A stretch of DNA of 64,000 nucleotides from assembly GCA_963739435.1 (NCBI GenBank), contig CAVUAN010000024.1, positions 1 through 64,000 of the forward strand. The letters are read 5' to 3'. Positions 1 through 9,593 of this stretch are shown piece by piece (positions within the stretch are counted from its first letter, which is position 1; the number at the start of each line of letters is the position of its first letter). The position numbers and the translations under genes are program-made. The DNA comes from CAVUAN01 sp963739435. GTDB lineage: Bacteria; Acidobacteriota; Thermoanaerobaculia; UBA5066; Gp7-AA6. Under the pieces are notes generated by a model. It worked only from the letters and a program-made list of their open reading frames with translations. It did not search any database and had not been told where the DNA came from.

Positions 1-409
1 AAGAGAACCAGGCCGGGCGCGCCGGAGGCCGCGAGCGCGAGGGTCAACGGGTTCTCGGGAAAGACGTCCTTCCGCTCGAAGGCGGCCGGGCCTTCGCCCG
101 AAGCGCCGTAGCGAACGATCCACTGAACCTCGGCGATCCGATGGAAGCGGGGCTTTGAGGATTCGACCGCCGAGGACAGCGGCACGATCACCGCCCGCCG
201 TTCGACGAGCGCGAGCAGCATGGCGCAGACTTCGGCGAATAGTCCCCTTCGAGAGCGACGACGCTGCCCGGTAGAACGCCGCGTGACTCGAGCTCGGAGC
301 GCGCGGCGGCGACCTTCTCCAGCAGCCACGCGTAGTCGTGGGAGCGGCCCCTCCAGACGATCGACGGTTTCCGGCCCGCCTCCCGGAACCTGTCGAAGAG
401 CCAGTCCAT
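1..409 (-). CDS. AMP-binding acyl-CoA/acyl-ACP ligase, N-terminal part, cut by window edge
   Basis: N-terminal part of an adenylate-forming acyl ligase, which activates a carboxylic acid as acyl-AMP and passes it to CoA or a carrier protein. It starts at ATG 407-409, three bases after the SDR stop. The first ~60 residues contain a typical opening (SHDYAWLLEKVAAARSEL, VVALEGDYSP). The frame changes near 230, where FAEVCAMLLALVERRAVIVP continues the fold, and again near 60, leading into the segment before the AMP-binding loop (ALAASGAPGLVLF). The ATP-binding motif itself lies outside the window. With an ACP and an SDR reductase directly upstream, it probably loads an acyl group for the glycan operon. 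Family assignment is fairly sure; the substrate is unknown. Confidence 0.65.
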
Positions 410-412
410 GCC

Positions 413-1124
413 CTACGGACCTCCCAGGTACAGCGTCTGTCCGGTCAAATAGTCCGTCTCCGGCGAGACCAGGAACTCGACGGCCCGGCCGACGTCTTCC
501 AGCGTGCCGAGACGTTTGACGGCCAGCCGGGCGACCAAGGCCTCGATCTTCTCCTTCGGCACCGAGGCCACGAGGTCGGTCGCGATCGGCGCCGGGCCGA
601 TGGCGTTGACCGTGATGCCGAAGCCCCCAAGCTCGTGGGCGAGAACGCGCGTCAGGGTCTCGACGGCGCTCTTGGACGCCGCGTAGACCGCCTCCCCGTC
701 GAGAGAGAGCGGCACGGCCACGGTCGACAGGTTCACGATGCGCCCGCGCCGGGCTTTCATCATGAGCTTGGCCGCCTCCCGGCAGACGAGGAATGTCCCC
801 AGGACGTTGGTGCGAAGAATCCGCTCGGCCGTCGCGCCCGGCGTCAGGAGGGCGTGGTTCATCGAGGCAATACCGGCGTTGTTGACGGCAGCGTCCAGCC
901 GGCCGAAGCGCTTGCCGATCTCGGAGACGAGGGCCATGACCTCTTTCTCGTCGGTCGACGTCGGCCCGAATGTGCGTGTAGCCGGCAGCCGCCAGGTCCG
1001 AGGCCCCCGCGAGCACCCGACGACCGCGTAATCCGCGGCCCGCAAACCGCTCGGCCAGGCTCCGGCCGATTCCCTTGCGCGCCCCGGTGACGAGCATCAC
1101 CGGAGTCGTGTCGCTCGCCGTCAC
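413..1124 (-). CDS. SDR-family oxidoreductase (FabG-like)
   Basis: Short-chain dehydrogenase/reductase of about 235 residues. Seen in the sequence: the NAD(P)-binding start MLVTGARKGIGRSLAERF, the NNAG motif (AAVNNAGIAS), the catalytic Ser region (GRIVNLSTVA), the YxxxK pair (VYAASKSAVETL) and a usual FabG-type end (YLTGQTLYLGGP). The first 70 residues are spread over different frames with changes near 980 and 1040. The preferred start is GTG at 1122-1124, overlapping the ACP stop as GTGA, the same junction used by other genes here. Inferred role: reduction of a 3-oxoacyl-ACP or a sugar intermediate within the operon. Confidence 0.75.
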
Positions 1125-1423
1125 GAGTCCGGCGCCCCGCGCGAGGGCCAGGATGTAGTCGGCCATCGTTTCGGGCGTGCGGAATGGGCTCCGCTCGCTC
1201 GCCATCGCGCGGTCGTCCATCAGGGAGACGGCGAGGCCATGGGCCTCCCGAGCTCCTGCTCCAGGGCCACGACCACGGAGACGAGGTCCGATCGAGTCGA
1301 AGGCTCCGTCCGGCCCGACGAGGACTGTGGAAGGCGAAATCGGCGTCGCGGCTGCGCGTCGCGCGAGACGGCGTAGTCGCGAACCGCCGCGATGACGATC
1401 TCGAGGAGCCGGCCCCTATCCAT
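1121..1423 (-). CDS. Acyl carrier protein-like, frameshifted
   Basis: Small acidic carrier-type protein of about 95 residues starting at ATG 1421-1423 (MDRGRLLEIVIAAVRDYAV). The C-terminal half reads DLVSVVVALEQELG, then in another frame GLAVSLMDDRAMASERSPFR and ADYILALARG, the usual ending of ACPs found in glycan loci. Frame changes lie near 1345, 1250 and 1130. The phosphopantetheine Ser (expected as DSL) falls in a damaged stretch where SSSGRTEPSTRSDLVSV is read, so it cannot be confirmed. It probably holds an acyl intermediate made or used by the SDR, ligase and acetyltransferase neighbours. Confidence 0.6.
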
Positions 1424-2283
1424 GGCCTGGCCAGCTCGCCGCGATCCCGGGCGATCGGAAGCAGATGACGAGCGGCCGGTGAAATGCCAGTGCATCACGA
1501 TCTCGGGAGCAGCGAATCGGAAGTTCAGGGCGGCGTCCAGATTGACGACCGCCGTGTTTGTGGCGGAGTCAACGGGCCTCGTCACCCGCCGCACGCCCTC
1601 GGCGGCGAGGCGCACAGCACGCCGGAATAGAGGGCATAGCCGGCGACCCCGGGTTCGGCGCGCGTCCACCGCCGCCAGCCGCAGATCGGCGGCATCGCCC
1701 GCTTCGACCTCGACGTGAAAGAACCCGATCGGCCGTCCCGGCTCACCGAGCACGAAGACGCGCGTCCCCGGCGTCGGACGGGCGAGCGCGTTGTTCGAGC
1801 CAGAAACGGTATCGGGCATCGGCCAGCTCGCGGGGCAGTCGCGGGTCGGCGTGGTAGCGGCCCGTATCGAAGGCCGAGGCCGGCGATCGCGAGAAGCCGC
1901 TCGGGTCCTCGGGACAGCCGGCCGAACGGGGATCGAAGCCCGGGACAGCCGATCGCTCGTCAGCGGGGCGAGGCTGGCGCGCAACGCTCGCCTCGACGAA
2001 TCGAAATCCGGGCCCCGAAGCAGGGCCGAACGAGCCCGCGATCGGGCACCGGAAAGGCGGCACCCCACGAGTTCGACGCCCCGCTCGCGCCCATCGGTCC
2101 AGCCGTTCCGCGAAGTCCGTCTGCCGCGCGCGCGATCTCGCGGGCGTTCCCCGGCCGCCAGTCGCCACGGCGAAACCGAAAAGATCTCGACGTCCCAGGG
2201 CAGGAGGGCGACGGTCCCCCATCCCGGCGTCTCCCTTTCCAGGGGAAGGTTGTCGGCGAGGACGATTGCACGAGGAGTCGATT
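1424..2283 (-). CDS. GNAT acetyltransferase, WecD-like
   Basis: N-acetyltransferase of the dTDP-fucosamine acetyltransferase (WecD) type, broken by several frame changes. Recognisable pieces in order are ALLPWDVEIF (N-terminal signature of the family), ELVGCRL, GFRFVEAS, SAFDTGRYHADPRLPRELAD, the core beta-strands GRPIGFFHVEVEAGDAADLR, and the C-terminal SATNTAVVNLDAALNFRF. It sits between WecE and the ACP. In the enterobacterial pathway WecE and WecD act in sequence to make TDP-Fuc4NAc. Because an ACP gene follows directly, the acyl donor here could be acyl-ACP instead of acetyl-CoA; that is inference. Both ends are approximate. Confidence 0.6.
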
Positions 2284-3431
2284 CTAACTCGCGAAGTCGC
2301 GGACGCCTCGATGACCCGCTCCTGGTCGACTCGGAGAGGTCCTTGTAGAACGGCAAGACGCACGAGCCGGTCCGAGACGCTCTCGGTCACGGGACAGTCT
2401 CCGACCTTGCGCCCGCCGAACCGGCGACCCATCGGCGAGAGGTGCAGCGGCAGGTAGTGGAAAACGGCCAGGATGTCCCGGCGCCTTCAGGTGAGCGATG
2501 AGGGCCTGCCGCTCCGCCAGCGACGGCATCAGGAGGTAGAACATGTGGAACGGCTGCTCGCAGTCGGCGGGCACGTGCGGCAGCCGCACGCCGTGCGCTG
2601 CTCGGCCCAGTCCGCGAGGCCCGTCCGAGTAGGTCTCCCAGATCGCGCCGCCGGCTCGACTGGATCTCCTCGCGCTGCCTCGAGCTGCGCCGGCAGGAAG
2701 GCCGCGAGCAAGTCGGACGGCAGGTAGCTCGATCCCAGGTCGACCCACGAGTACTTGTCGACCTGCCCGCGGAAGAAGCGGCTGCGGTCGGTGCCCTTCT
2801 CGCGCACGATCTCGGCGCGCTCGAAGAGGGAGGGGTCGTTGACGAGCAGCGCGCCGCCCTCGCCGCACGTGATGTTCTTCGTCTCGTGAAAGCAGAGCGT
2901 CGCGAGCGCGCCGAAGGTCCCGAGCGCCTTGCCCGCGCTAGCTCCCGAACAGGCCGTGGGCGTTGTCCTCCACGACGGCGATGCCCCGCGGGCGCGGCAA
3001 AGCGCCAGGATCGCGTCCATCTCGCAGCCCACGCCGGCGTAGTGGACGGCGACGATCGCCTTCGTGCGCGGCGTCGCGATGCGCTTCGAGCTGCCTCTCG
3101 TCGAGGTTGAGCGTGTCGGGCCGGATGTCGGCGAAGACCGGCCGGGCGCCGCGCAGCACGAAGGCGTTGACCGTCGACACGAACGTGAACGACGGCACGA
3201 TCACCTCGTCGCCGGGCCGAGCTCCAGCAGCAGGGCCGCCATCTCGAGCGCGTGCGTGCAGGAGGTCGTCAGCAGCGCCTTGCCCGACCCGACCGCCTGC
3301 TCGAGAAGGGTGTGGCAGCGTTTCGTGTAGAAGCCGTCGCCGGAGATGTGCCCGCGCTGGAGGCTGTCGGCCGCGTACTCGAACTCCCGGCCCGCCAGGC
3401 CCGGACGGTTGAACGGGACGGGCTCCGTCAT
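2284..3431 (-). CDS. wecE: dTDP-4-amino-4,6-dideoxygalactose transaminase (WecE/RffA family), frameshifted
   Basis: PLP-dependent sugar aminotransferase of the DegT/DnrJ/EryC1/StrS family. It converts dTDP-4-keto-6-deoxyglucose to the 4-amino sugar. Pieces match WecE in order: VPFNRPGLAGREFEYAADSL, SGDGFYTKRC, LLTTSCTHALEMAALLLELG, GDEVIVPSFTFVSTVNAFVL, VVEDNAHGLFGS, the PLP-lysine motif FHETKN, VREKGTDRSRFFRGQVDKYS, LAVFHYLPLHLSPMG and the end IEAVRDFAS. At least six frame changes interrupt about 380 residues, and no part of the family's usual length is missing. The ATG at 3429-3431 overlaps the upstream glycosyltransferase stop. Confidence 0.8.
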
Positions 3432-4369
3432 CGCCCCAGGGAATCGGAGCGCACGACGTAGGTCGGCCTCTCCATCGACCGGAAATGCATCCGAGCCAGG
3501 TACTCCCCGATGATGCCGAGGGCGAAGAGCTGCGCTCCCGCGAAGATGGCGATGATCGAGGCCAGGAACGGGAAGCCGGCGACACTCTCGCCGCTGACGA
3601 GATAGCGCCCGAGGACCCAGGCCAGCACGAGGCCGCCAAAGAGCGTGAACGAGAAGCCGACCATGCTGGCCAGCTGCAGGGGCAGCGTCGAGAACCCGGT
3701 CATCATGTCGACCGCGTGGCGCACGAGCGCCCGGAAGGTGTAGTTCGACTCGCCCGACGGGCGCGGCTCGTGCCGGACGGCGATGGCCGTGAAGCGCGTC
3801 GTTCCCCAGGTCAGCAGGACGTCGATCGAGACGAAGGGGCTGCGGTAGGCCGCGAAGGCCTCCCGCAGGTCCGTCCGGAAAGCCCGGAGCGCGGAGACGC
3901 CCCGCGCGGTGTCGACACCCATGGCGCTCTTCAAGGCGAGCTTCGTGATCGCCGAGGCGAGATCCCGGAAGAACCCGTGCGTCGTCGTCTCCGGCGTTCC
4001 GTAGACGACGTCATGCCCCTCGGCGAGCTTGGCCAGCAGCAGCGGGATGTTTTCGGGCGGGTGCTGCAGGTCGTCGTCCATCGTGACGGTGACGTCGTAG
4101 CGGGCCGCGCGCACGCCGCAGAGAGTGGCGTTGTGCTGGCCGTAGTTGCGGGACAGGTGAATCGGCCGCACCCACGGATAGCGCGCCGCGAGAGCGTCGG
4201 CCACTTTGCCGCTGGCGTCCCGGCTGCCGTCGTTGACGAGGACCGCTTCGAAGGCCGGCGCCGCCCCGGGCAGGACGCGCGCGAGGCCCTCGATCAGGCG
4301 ATCGAGCGTTGCCTCGCTGTTGTAGACAGGCACGACGACGGAGAGGCCGTGCTGCGTCTTCTCTGTCAT
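3428..4369 (-). CDS. Family 2 glycosyltransferase with two C-terminal membrane helices (ArnC-like)
   Basis: Complete 313-residue glycosyltransferase of the polyprenyl-phosphate glycosyltransferase type. The N-terminal GT-A domain has the nucleotide-binding start LSVVVPVYNSEATLDRLIEG, LVNDGSRD and the metal-binding DDDLQHPPE. The last 80 residues contain two hydrophobic helices (SMVGFSFTLFGGLVLAWVLG and ASIIAIFAGAQLFALGIIGE), as in ArnC and GtrB, followed by a short basic tail. It should transfer a nucleotide-activated sugar to undecaprenyl phosphate at the inner membrane face. Together with WecE and WecD this fits transfer of an amino-dideoxy sugar. It overlaps WecE by four bases. Confidence 0.9.
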   Translation of the reverse strand: MTEKTQHGLSVVVPVYNSEATLDRLIEGLARVLPGAAPAFEAVLVNDGSRDASGKVADALAARYPWVRPIHLSRNYGQHNATLCGVRAARYDVTVTMDDDLQHPPENIPLLLAKLAEGHDVVYGTPETTTHGFFRDLASAITKLALKSAMGVDTARGVSALRAFRTDLREAFAAYRSPFVSIDVLLTWGTTRFTAIAVRHEPRPSGESNYTFRALVRHAVDMMTGFSTLPLQLASMVGFSFTLFGGLVLAWVLGRYLVSGESVAGFPFLASIIAIFAGAQLFALGIIGEYLARMHFRSMERPTYVVRSDSLGR

Positions 4370-4382
4370 AGCGAGTGGCCGC

Positions 4383-5739
4383 TCAACTTCGGAAGACCTT
4401 CTCGTCGGAGCCGTCGAGCCACCGGTCCACGAGCTCGACGCCCTGCATGAGGGAATGGTCCTGGTTGCCGATCTCGTACTTCCAGGAACCGAAGCGGCCG
4501 CGGGAGTAGATCTGCTTCGACTCGAGGTAGGGCTGGATGATCTCGAGCGCTTCGTTGCGGTCGACCGACGGGATCGGGTAGGCGTGGCCGGCGTGGATCA
4601 GGTACAGGGACGCCACGGAGGCGAGGTCCTTGCGCTCGAGGATGCCCTCGTCGACCAGTCCCTCGAGCACGGCCTTCGGGAAGTCTCCCGGCGGGAGGTT
4701 TCGGAAGCGCGAATACGTCGTCTCGGTCAGGAGCGAGCAGTAGCGCGACGTGTCGCCCCCCGGCACGATCTGGGGAGAGTAGTTCGACAGGTACGTCATG
4801 CGGTAGAACGGCGTCTTCGGGTTCGGGAAGTAGATCCAGTTCTTGTTCGAGGGCGACGGGCGGTTCAGCCCCACGCCGACGGTGAAGAGACGGTTGAACA
4901 TCAGCTTCTTCGCCGCCCCGCGCACGCTATCCGGGGCGTGCTTCAACCGCGGGACGAAGACATCGAGAGGCAGGGTCGTCAGGAGCCGGTCGTAGTGCCG
5001 CGTCGAGCCGTCGGCAAAAGTGACCTCGCGTTTGTCCTCGTCGACGGACATCATGCGCTTCCTCAAACGCACGCGGTCTCCGATGTGCGGCAGGACCGCG
5101 AGCCAGAGGCCGAGCGTGCCCCGGGTTGCCGGATAGCCGAAGGTCGCGTTCGGTCCCCAGTCAGTCACCTTGGGCAGGAGCGTCGTTTCGAGGGCCTTCT
5201 TCCAGTCGACGACCGCCACGCGCTCGGCAATCCAGTAGAAGCCCATCTTGTTCAAGGGTGTCGACCAGACCTTGAGGTTGTACGGGTTCATGAAGTGCTT
5301 GGCGACACCCGCGCCGAACTTCGCCAGCACCCACTCCTCGAAGTTCTGAGAACGCGCGGTTCCGGTCGATCGTCTGCGACTCGACGAGGCCGACCAGGCA
5401 TTCGAGCATGGCCTCTTCGGGCAGGGACGAGAGGTGGTTTTGAAAGGGGTACCGGACGTAGCGGTCCTCGAACTTGATCCAGCTCTCCCGGTCGATTCGC
5501 CGCACGCCGTCCTTGCCCAGCATCTTGTCGAGGAAGGCGTTGAAGTAGGGGTATCCCGAAAAGATGATGTGGCCCGAGACGTCCCAGGTGAATCCCTTCG
5601 GGTCTTCGAAGCTCGTGGCGAGGCCGCCGACGCGCGGCGCTTTTTCGTAGATCTCGAAGTCCTTCTCGCCTCGCTCGATGAGCCGGTAAGCGGCGCCGAG
5701 ACCCGTCGGGCCGGCGCCGAGGATGACGGTTCCCTTCAT
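4383..5739 (-). CDS. FAD-dependent oxidoreductase, protoporphyrinogen-oxidase/UDP-galactopyranose-mutase-like
   Basis: Flavoprotein of about 450 residues. The N-terminal dinucleotide-binding motif is VILGAGPTGLGAAYRLIERG, followed by YEKAPRVGGLATSF. Further on are MNPYNLKVWSTPLNKMG and RTTLPLDVFV-like strands (DRLLTTLPLDVFVPRL), and it ends with GQDHSLMQ-type residues near the C terminus (GNQDHSLMQGVELVDRWLDG). One frame change near 5345 separates the first 130 residues from the rest. Proteins of this type in glycan loci are annotated as NAD(P)/FAD amine-oxidase-like or UDP-galactopyranose-mutase-like; which reaction is catalysed cannot be read from the sequence. ATG 5737-5739 overlaps the upstream glycosyltransferase stop as ATGA. 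Confidence 0.8.
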
Positions 5740-6488
5740 CGAGCCGCGACCACCCGTTTCAAAGCGTCCGCGCGGGCGATCTCCTCCCGAAGATCGAAGA
5801 GGTACCGGACCACCCGAACGATCGTGCCCGCCATCTTCCACGGCCGGTGGATCGACTGGCCCGCCTCGCGGGGGAAGTGGCGAACCACGACCTCGGAGAC
5901 CTTCCAGCCGGCGATCCGGCACCGGGCGAAGATCTCGTCGCCGACGAAATTGATCCGGTGCCGGATCTCGATGCGCCGCGCCACGTCCCGTCGGAACGCC
6001 CGGCAGCCGCCGTTGATGTCGTGGAGAGGGGACCCGAGGACCCACCGCGACAGCGTGTTCAGGCCCTTCGAGAGAATCAGCCGAAAGAACGGGTCGTGGC
6101 GCTCCTTCTTCCAGCCGAAGACGACGTCGGCGCCGGCGTCGATCGCGGACAGAAACGCCGGCGCGTCGGCCATCGTGTGCTGGCCGTCGCCGTCGACGAC
6201 CATCACGACATCGCCGGGAGTGTTGCGCAGCGCGGTCTCGGTCGCGACGGCGTAGCCCTTGTTCCCGTCGTGATGCACGACGAGCACCCGGGAATCCTTC
6301 CTGGCGAGGCCGTCGGCGATCGAGCCCGTCTTGTCCCGGCTCCCGTCGTTGACGACGACGACGCGCCAGTCGAGGCCCGGAACCTGCGAGAGCGATGTCA
6401 CGGCCTCCTGCACGGTCTTCGCGATCAACTCCTCTTCGTTGTAGGCGAGGAACGCCACGCCGAGGCGCGGCTGTTTCTCAGCGGCCAT
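5736..6488 (-). CDS. Family 2 glycosyltransferase (dolichyl-phosphate-mannose synthase-like), soluble
   Basis: Intact 250-residue GT-A protein with LGVAFLAYNEEELIAKTVQE, VVVNDGSRDKTGSIADGLA and the metal-site motif VVDGDGQHTMAD. After the catalytic domain comes GGCRAFRRDVARRI, typical of the DPM1/GtrB superfamily. Unlike the other GT2 of this operon it has no C-terminal membrane helices. It lies between the UbiA prenyltransferase and the FAD enzyme and overlaps both by a few bases, so it probably transfers a sugar to the polyprenyl carrier made or modified by that pair. Acceptor and donor are not identifiable. Confidence 0.88.
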   Translation of the reverse strand: MAAEKQPRLGVAFLAYNEEELIAKTVQEAVTSLSQVPGLDWRVVVVNDGSRDKTGSIADGLARKDSRVLVVHHDGNKGYAVATETALRNTPGDVVMVVDGDGQHTMADAPAFLSAIDAGADVVFGWKKERHDPFFRLILSKGLNTLSRWVLGSPLHDINGGCRAFRRDVARRIEIRHRINFVGDEIFARCRIAGWKVSEVVVRHFPREAGQSIHRPWKMAGTIVRVVRYLFDLREEIARADALKRVVAAR

Positions 6489-7405
6489 AGATGATCCATC
6501 CGGCCGTCAGAACCCATCCGAAGACCACCAACAGCAGCCACGGGTCGTCGATCAGCAGCGCGCGCGTCGGGTTGCCACCCCCGCCCCTCCGGTAGACCAG
6601 GCGCATGTAGCGGGCGATTCCGAGCACGACGAAGGGGATCGTCGGGGCGAACGAACGGCCGCCGTGGATCTGTTGGGTGCTGGGGATGACGCTGTACACC
6701 GCGTAGGCGGCGACCGTCGTCAGCGCGGTGAGGACGAAGACGAAGTCGAGGCCGTCGGCGTGGTACGTGGCGAGAACGGCCCGGTGCTCCGAGGAAGAAG
6801 CGTGTCCGGCGTGCTGCAGCTCCCACTGGCGCTTGCCGACGACCAGGAAGAGGGCGAGCAGGAACGCGCAGCCCATGAGGAAGAGCGAAGCCGGAAGCCC
6901 CGCCAGGGACGCTCCCGCCAGCGCCCGCAGCGGCAGGCCCGCAGCGACGATGAGCGCCTCGAGAAACGGCACGTCCTTCAACCCGATCGAATAGAAGACC
7001 ATCAGGCCGGCGTACAGGGCGCACCAATTGCCGAAGCCCGTTGAGAGCACGAAGGCCGCCGTGAGCCCCCCCACGCCGAGAAGCACCGCGGCCGCGATCG
7101 CCGGTCGCCGGGGCCAGACGTCCGGCGGCCAGCGGCCGGTGACGCTTGACCGGGTGCGCCGCGTCGCGCTCGCGGTCCCGCACGTCGTTGACGAAATAGA
7201 TGGCGCTCGCCACGGCGCAGAAGATCGCAACCCCCGCGGCCGCCAGCGTCCAACCCTGGGGCCGCGCGAGCGCGCCGCCGAAGAGAAACGGCAGCGGCAC
7301 GACCAGGTTCTTGACCCACTGGGCCGGCCGCGCTGTCGTCAGCAGCGCGGCGACTGCCGTTCCGGGGACCGCCTCGCCTGCTGTCCCGGCTGTCGTGGCT
7401 GCCAT
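6478..7405 (-). CDS. UbiA-family prenyltransferase (decaprenyl-phosphate phosphoribosyltransferase-like)
   Basis: Integral membrane prenyltransferase of about 308 residues with 8-9 hydrophobic helices. The first Asp-rich motif is YFVNDVRDRERDAAHPVKR followed by HRPLAAGRLAP, which is the form seen in decaprenyl-phosphate 5-phosphoribose synthases (Rv3806c type). The second conserved loop region (SIGLKDVPFLEALIVAAGLP) is also present. A frame change near 7130 divides it. The start is ATG 7403-7405; the upstream region is shared with the divergent kinase gene. It is probably the first enzyme of this operon, attaching a phosphosugar to a polyprenyl phosphate. The specific substrate is inferred from family similarity only. 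Confidence 0.8.
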
Positions 7406-7460
7406 TGCCTTGATTGTAACCAGAGACGGCCGTTTCCCGCGACGGAACTCGACAGCACGA

Positions 7461-7489
7461 TACAATCCGTTGCCTCTCTCGTTCGGAGG
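7461..7489 (+). promoter_or_regulatory. Possible -10 element and Shine-Dalgarno for the kinase gene
   Basis: In the 98-base divergent gap, TACAAT (7461-7466) resembles a -10 box, and GGAGG (7485-7489) lies 14 bases before the GTG start at 7504. No convincing -35 box is visible, so the promoter call is weak. Confidence 0.3.
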
Positions 7490-7503
7490 TCCATCGCCTT
7501 GCC

Positions 7504-9589
7504 GTGGGAACGCTCATCGAGGGCAAATACGAGATCCTCGGGAAGATCCGCGAGGGCGGGATGGGCGCCATCTACAAGGTCCGTCACCGACTCCTGGACG
7601 AGGTCCGCGTGATCAAGGTCATGCGCCCCCAGATCGGCGAAGACGAGGAGATGAAGAAGCGCTTCGTGCAGGAGGCGAAGACCGTCACGAAGCTCAAGCA
7701 CCCGAATATCGGGGCGGTCCTGGACTTCGCTCTCGACTCCGACGGGACTTCCTACATCGTCATGGAATTCATCGACGGCGTCACGCTGGCCGACATCATC
7801 AAGTCGACGGGGCCCGCCCGAGATCCCGCTGGCCCTCGAGATCGCCCACCAGACGCTTCTGGCGCTCGGTTACCTGCACCGGCGCAACATCGTCCACCGG
7901 GACGTCGCCCCCGACAACCTCATGCTGACGCGCGACGAGGAAGGCGCCCCGAGGGTGAAGGTCATCGACCTCGGCATCGCCAAGGCCCTCGACAAGACGG
8001 TCGAAATGACGTCGACGGGCGTCTTTCTCGGCAAGGTGAAGTACTGCTCGCCGGAGCAGCTCGGGGGCCTGTCCAAGGGCGAGGCCCTCGACGGCCGCAG
8101 CGACCTCTACTCGCTCGGCATCGTGCTTTACGAGATGCTGACCGGACAGCGCCCCCTGCGCGGCGAGACGCCCCGGGAGCTCTTCGCGGCTCACCTCTTC
8201 AATGCGCCCACGCCCTTCTCCGAAACGGACCCGGCGGGCCGCGTTCCGGAGCCCCTGCGTGCCGCCGTGATGAAGGCTCTCGAGAAGAAGCGCGAGGACC
8301 GGTTCACCTCCGCCGACGACTTCGACCGCGAGATCCTCCGCATGAGGGCCGAAGTCGGAAATGTGGATCAAAGCGACGCAACGATGCGCATGATCTCCAA
8401 CTTCAGCGTGACGCCGCTTCCCCCGGCCGAATCCGTGACCGGCAGCGCACAGGACCGTCTCGACCGCCAGTTCCGCGCGGTCACGACGCCGACCCCGATG
8501 AAGGCGAGCGGACTGACACCGTTGCCGCCGCCTGTCAGCATGACCGACCCCACGGTCGTCCACCCTGGCTCCACTCCGCCGCCGTTGCCCCCTGGCTCGA
8601 CAGGGCATCCTGCCGACGAAAGGCCGACGCGTCCTTTCCCGACAAAGCCGGCTCCCCCGAAATCGAAAGCGCCGCTGTTCATTGGAGCGGCTGTCCTCGT
8701 TCTCGGCGCGGCCGGCTACCTGGTCCTGCGGCCGAAGCCCGAGCCGGCCCGGCCGCCAGCGCCCAAGCCGGCCGAGCAGCCGCGGGTGACCTCGGCGGCA
8801 GCCGTCCCGACCGCGGCGGCCGCGGAGCCGACGGAGGCGCCGAAGGTCGAGCCCACATCCGCCGCCACCGCCGCGCCTCCTTCCGGCGCCGAAGCGTCGC
8901 GCCTCAAGGCCCCGGCCGAAGCGGCGAGAGGCCGGTCCGCGCGCGCGCGGGAAAAGGCCGAGCGAGGACGCGCCGCCGAGCTGGCCAGGAACCCGTACGA
9001 ACAGGCCCGCGCCCAGGAGCGGGATGCTCAGAGGCTCTTCGACCAGGCCAGCTACGGTGCGGCGCAGGTCGCCTTCGAGACCGCCGCCCAGCTCTACCAC
9101 TCGGCCGAGGTGACGGCCGCCGGCGCTGCTGTGTCGGCGAGGCCGACCGAGACGATCGCCTCGGTCCAGCCGACGGCGAGGGCGGAGCCCCCTGTCCGTC
9201 CCACGACAGCGCCCGTCGTCGAGCCTCGGCCGCCAGCGACCGCGCCTCCCGTTCGGGTCACGGTCTCGGACCAGGACCGGATCACCGAGACCCTTCGCTC
9301 GTACGAGAAGGCGCAGAACAGCATGGATCTCGATCTCTATGCGAAGGTCTACGTTGGCCTGACGCCGGAGCGGCGGCAGCAGGTTTCGGCCGCCTGGCAG
9401 AACTTCAAGTCTCAGTCGCTCAAGCTCGACTGCCAGCCGGCCAGCATCAGCGGAGCCTCGGCCGACGTCTCCTGCTTCGAGCGCCGGGCGTTCGTTCCGC
9501 AGGTCGGCACCGAGCAGCATGTCGAAGGCAACCGCTCGCTCCACCTCGAGAAGCGCGGCGACACCTGGGTCATCACCACCATCAAGTAG
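7504..9589 (+). CDS. Membrane-anchored Ser/Thr protein kinase with C-terminal extracytoplasmic domain
   Basis: PknB-type kinase of about 695 residues starting at GTG 7504 (GTLIEGKYEILGKIREGGMG). The kinase domain shows the Gly loop IREGGMGAIYKV, Lys in VIKVM, HRDVAPDN as the catalytic loop, IDLGIAKAL at the DFG position and YCSPEQL in the P+1 loop. One frame change near 7815 falls between the hinge (YIVMEFIDGVTLADII) and HRD. A Pro-rich linker leads to one membrane helix (PLFIGAAVLVLGAAGYLVL, about 8676-8735). It is followed by a long Ala/Pro/Glu-rich stalk and a final ~90-residue domain resembling NTF2/SnoaL-like sensor domains. The catalytic-loop Lys is Ala here and the DFG is DLG. It is monocistronic and divergent from the glycan operon. 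Confidence 0.88.
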
Positions 9590-9593
9590 GACA

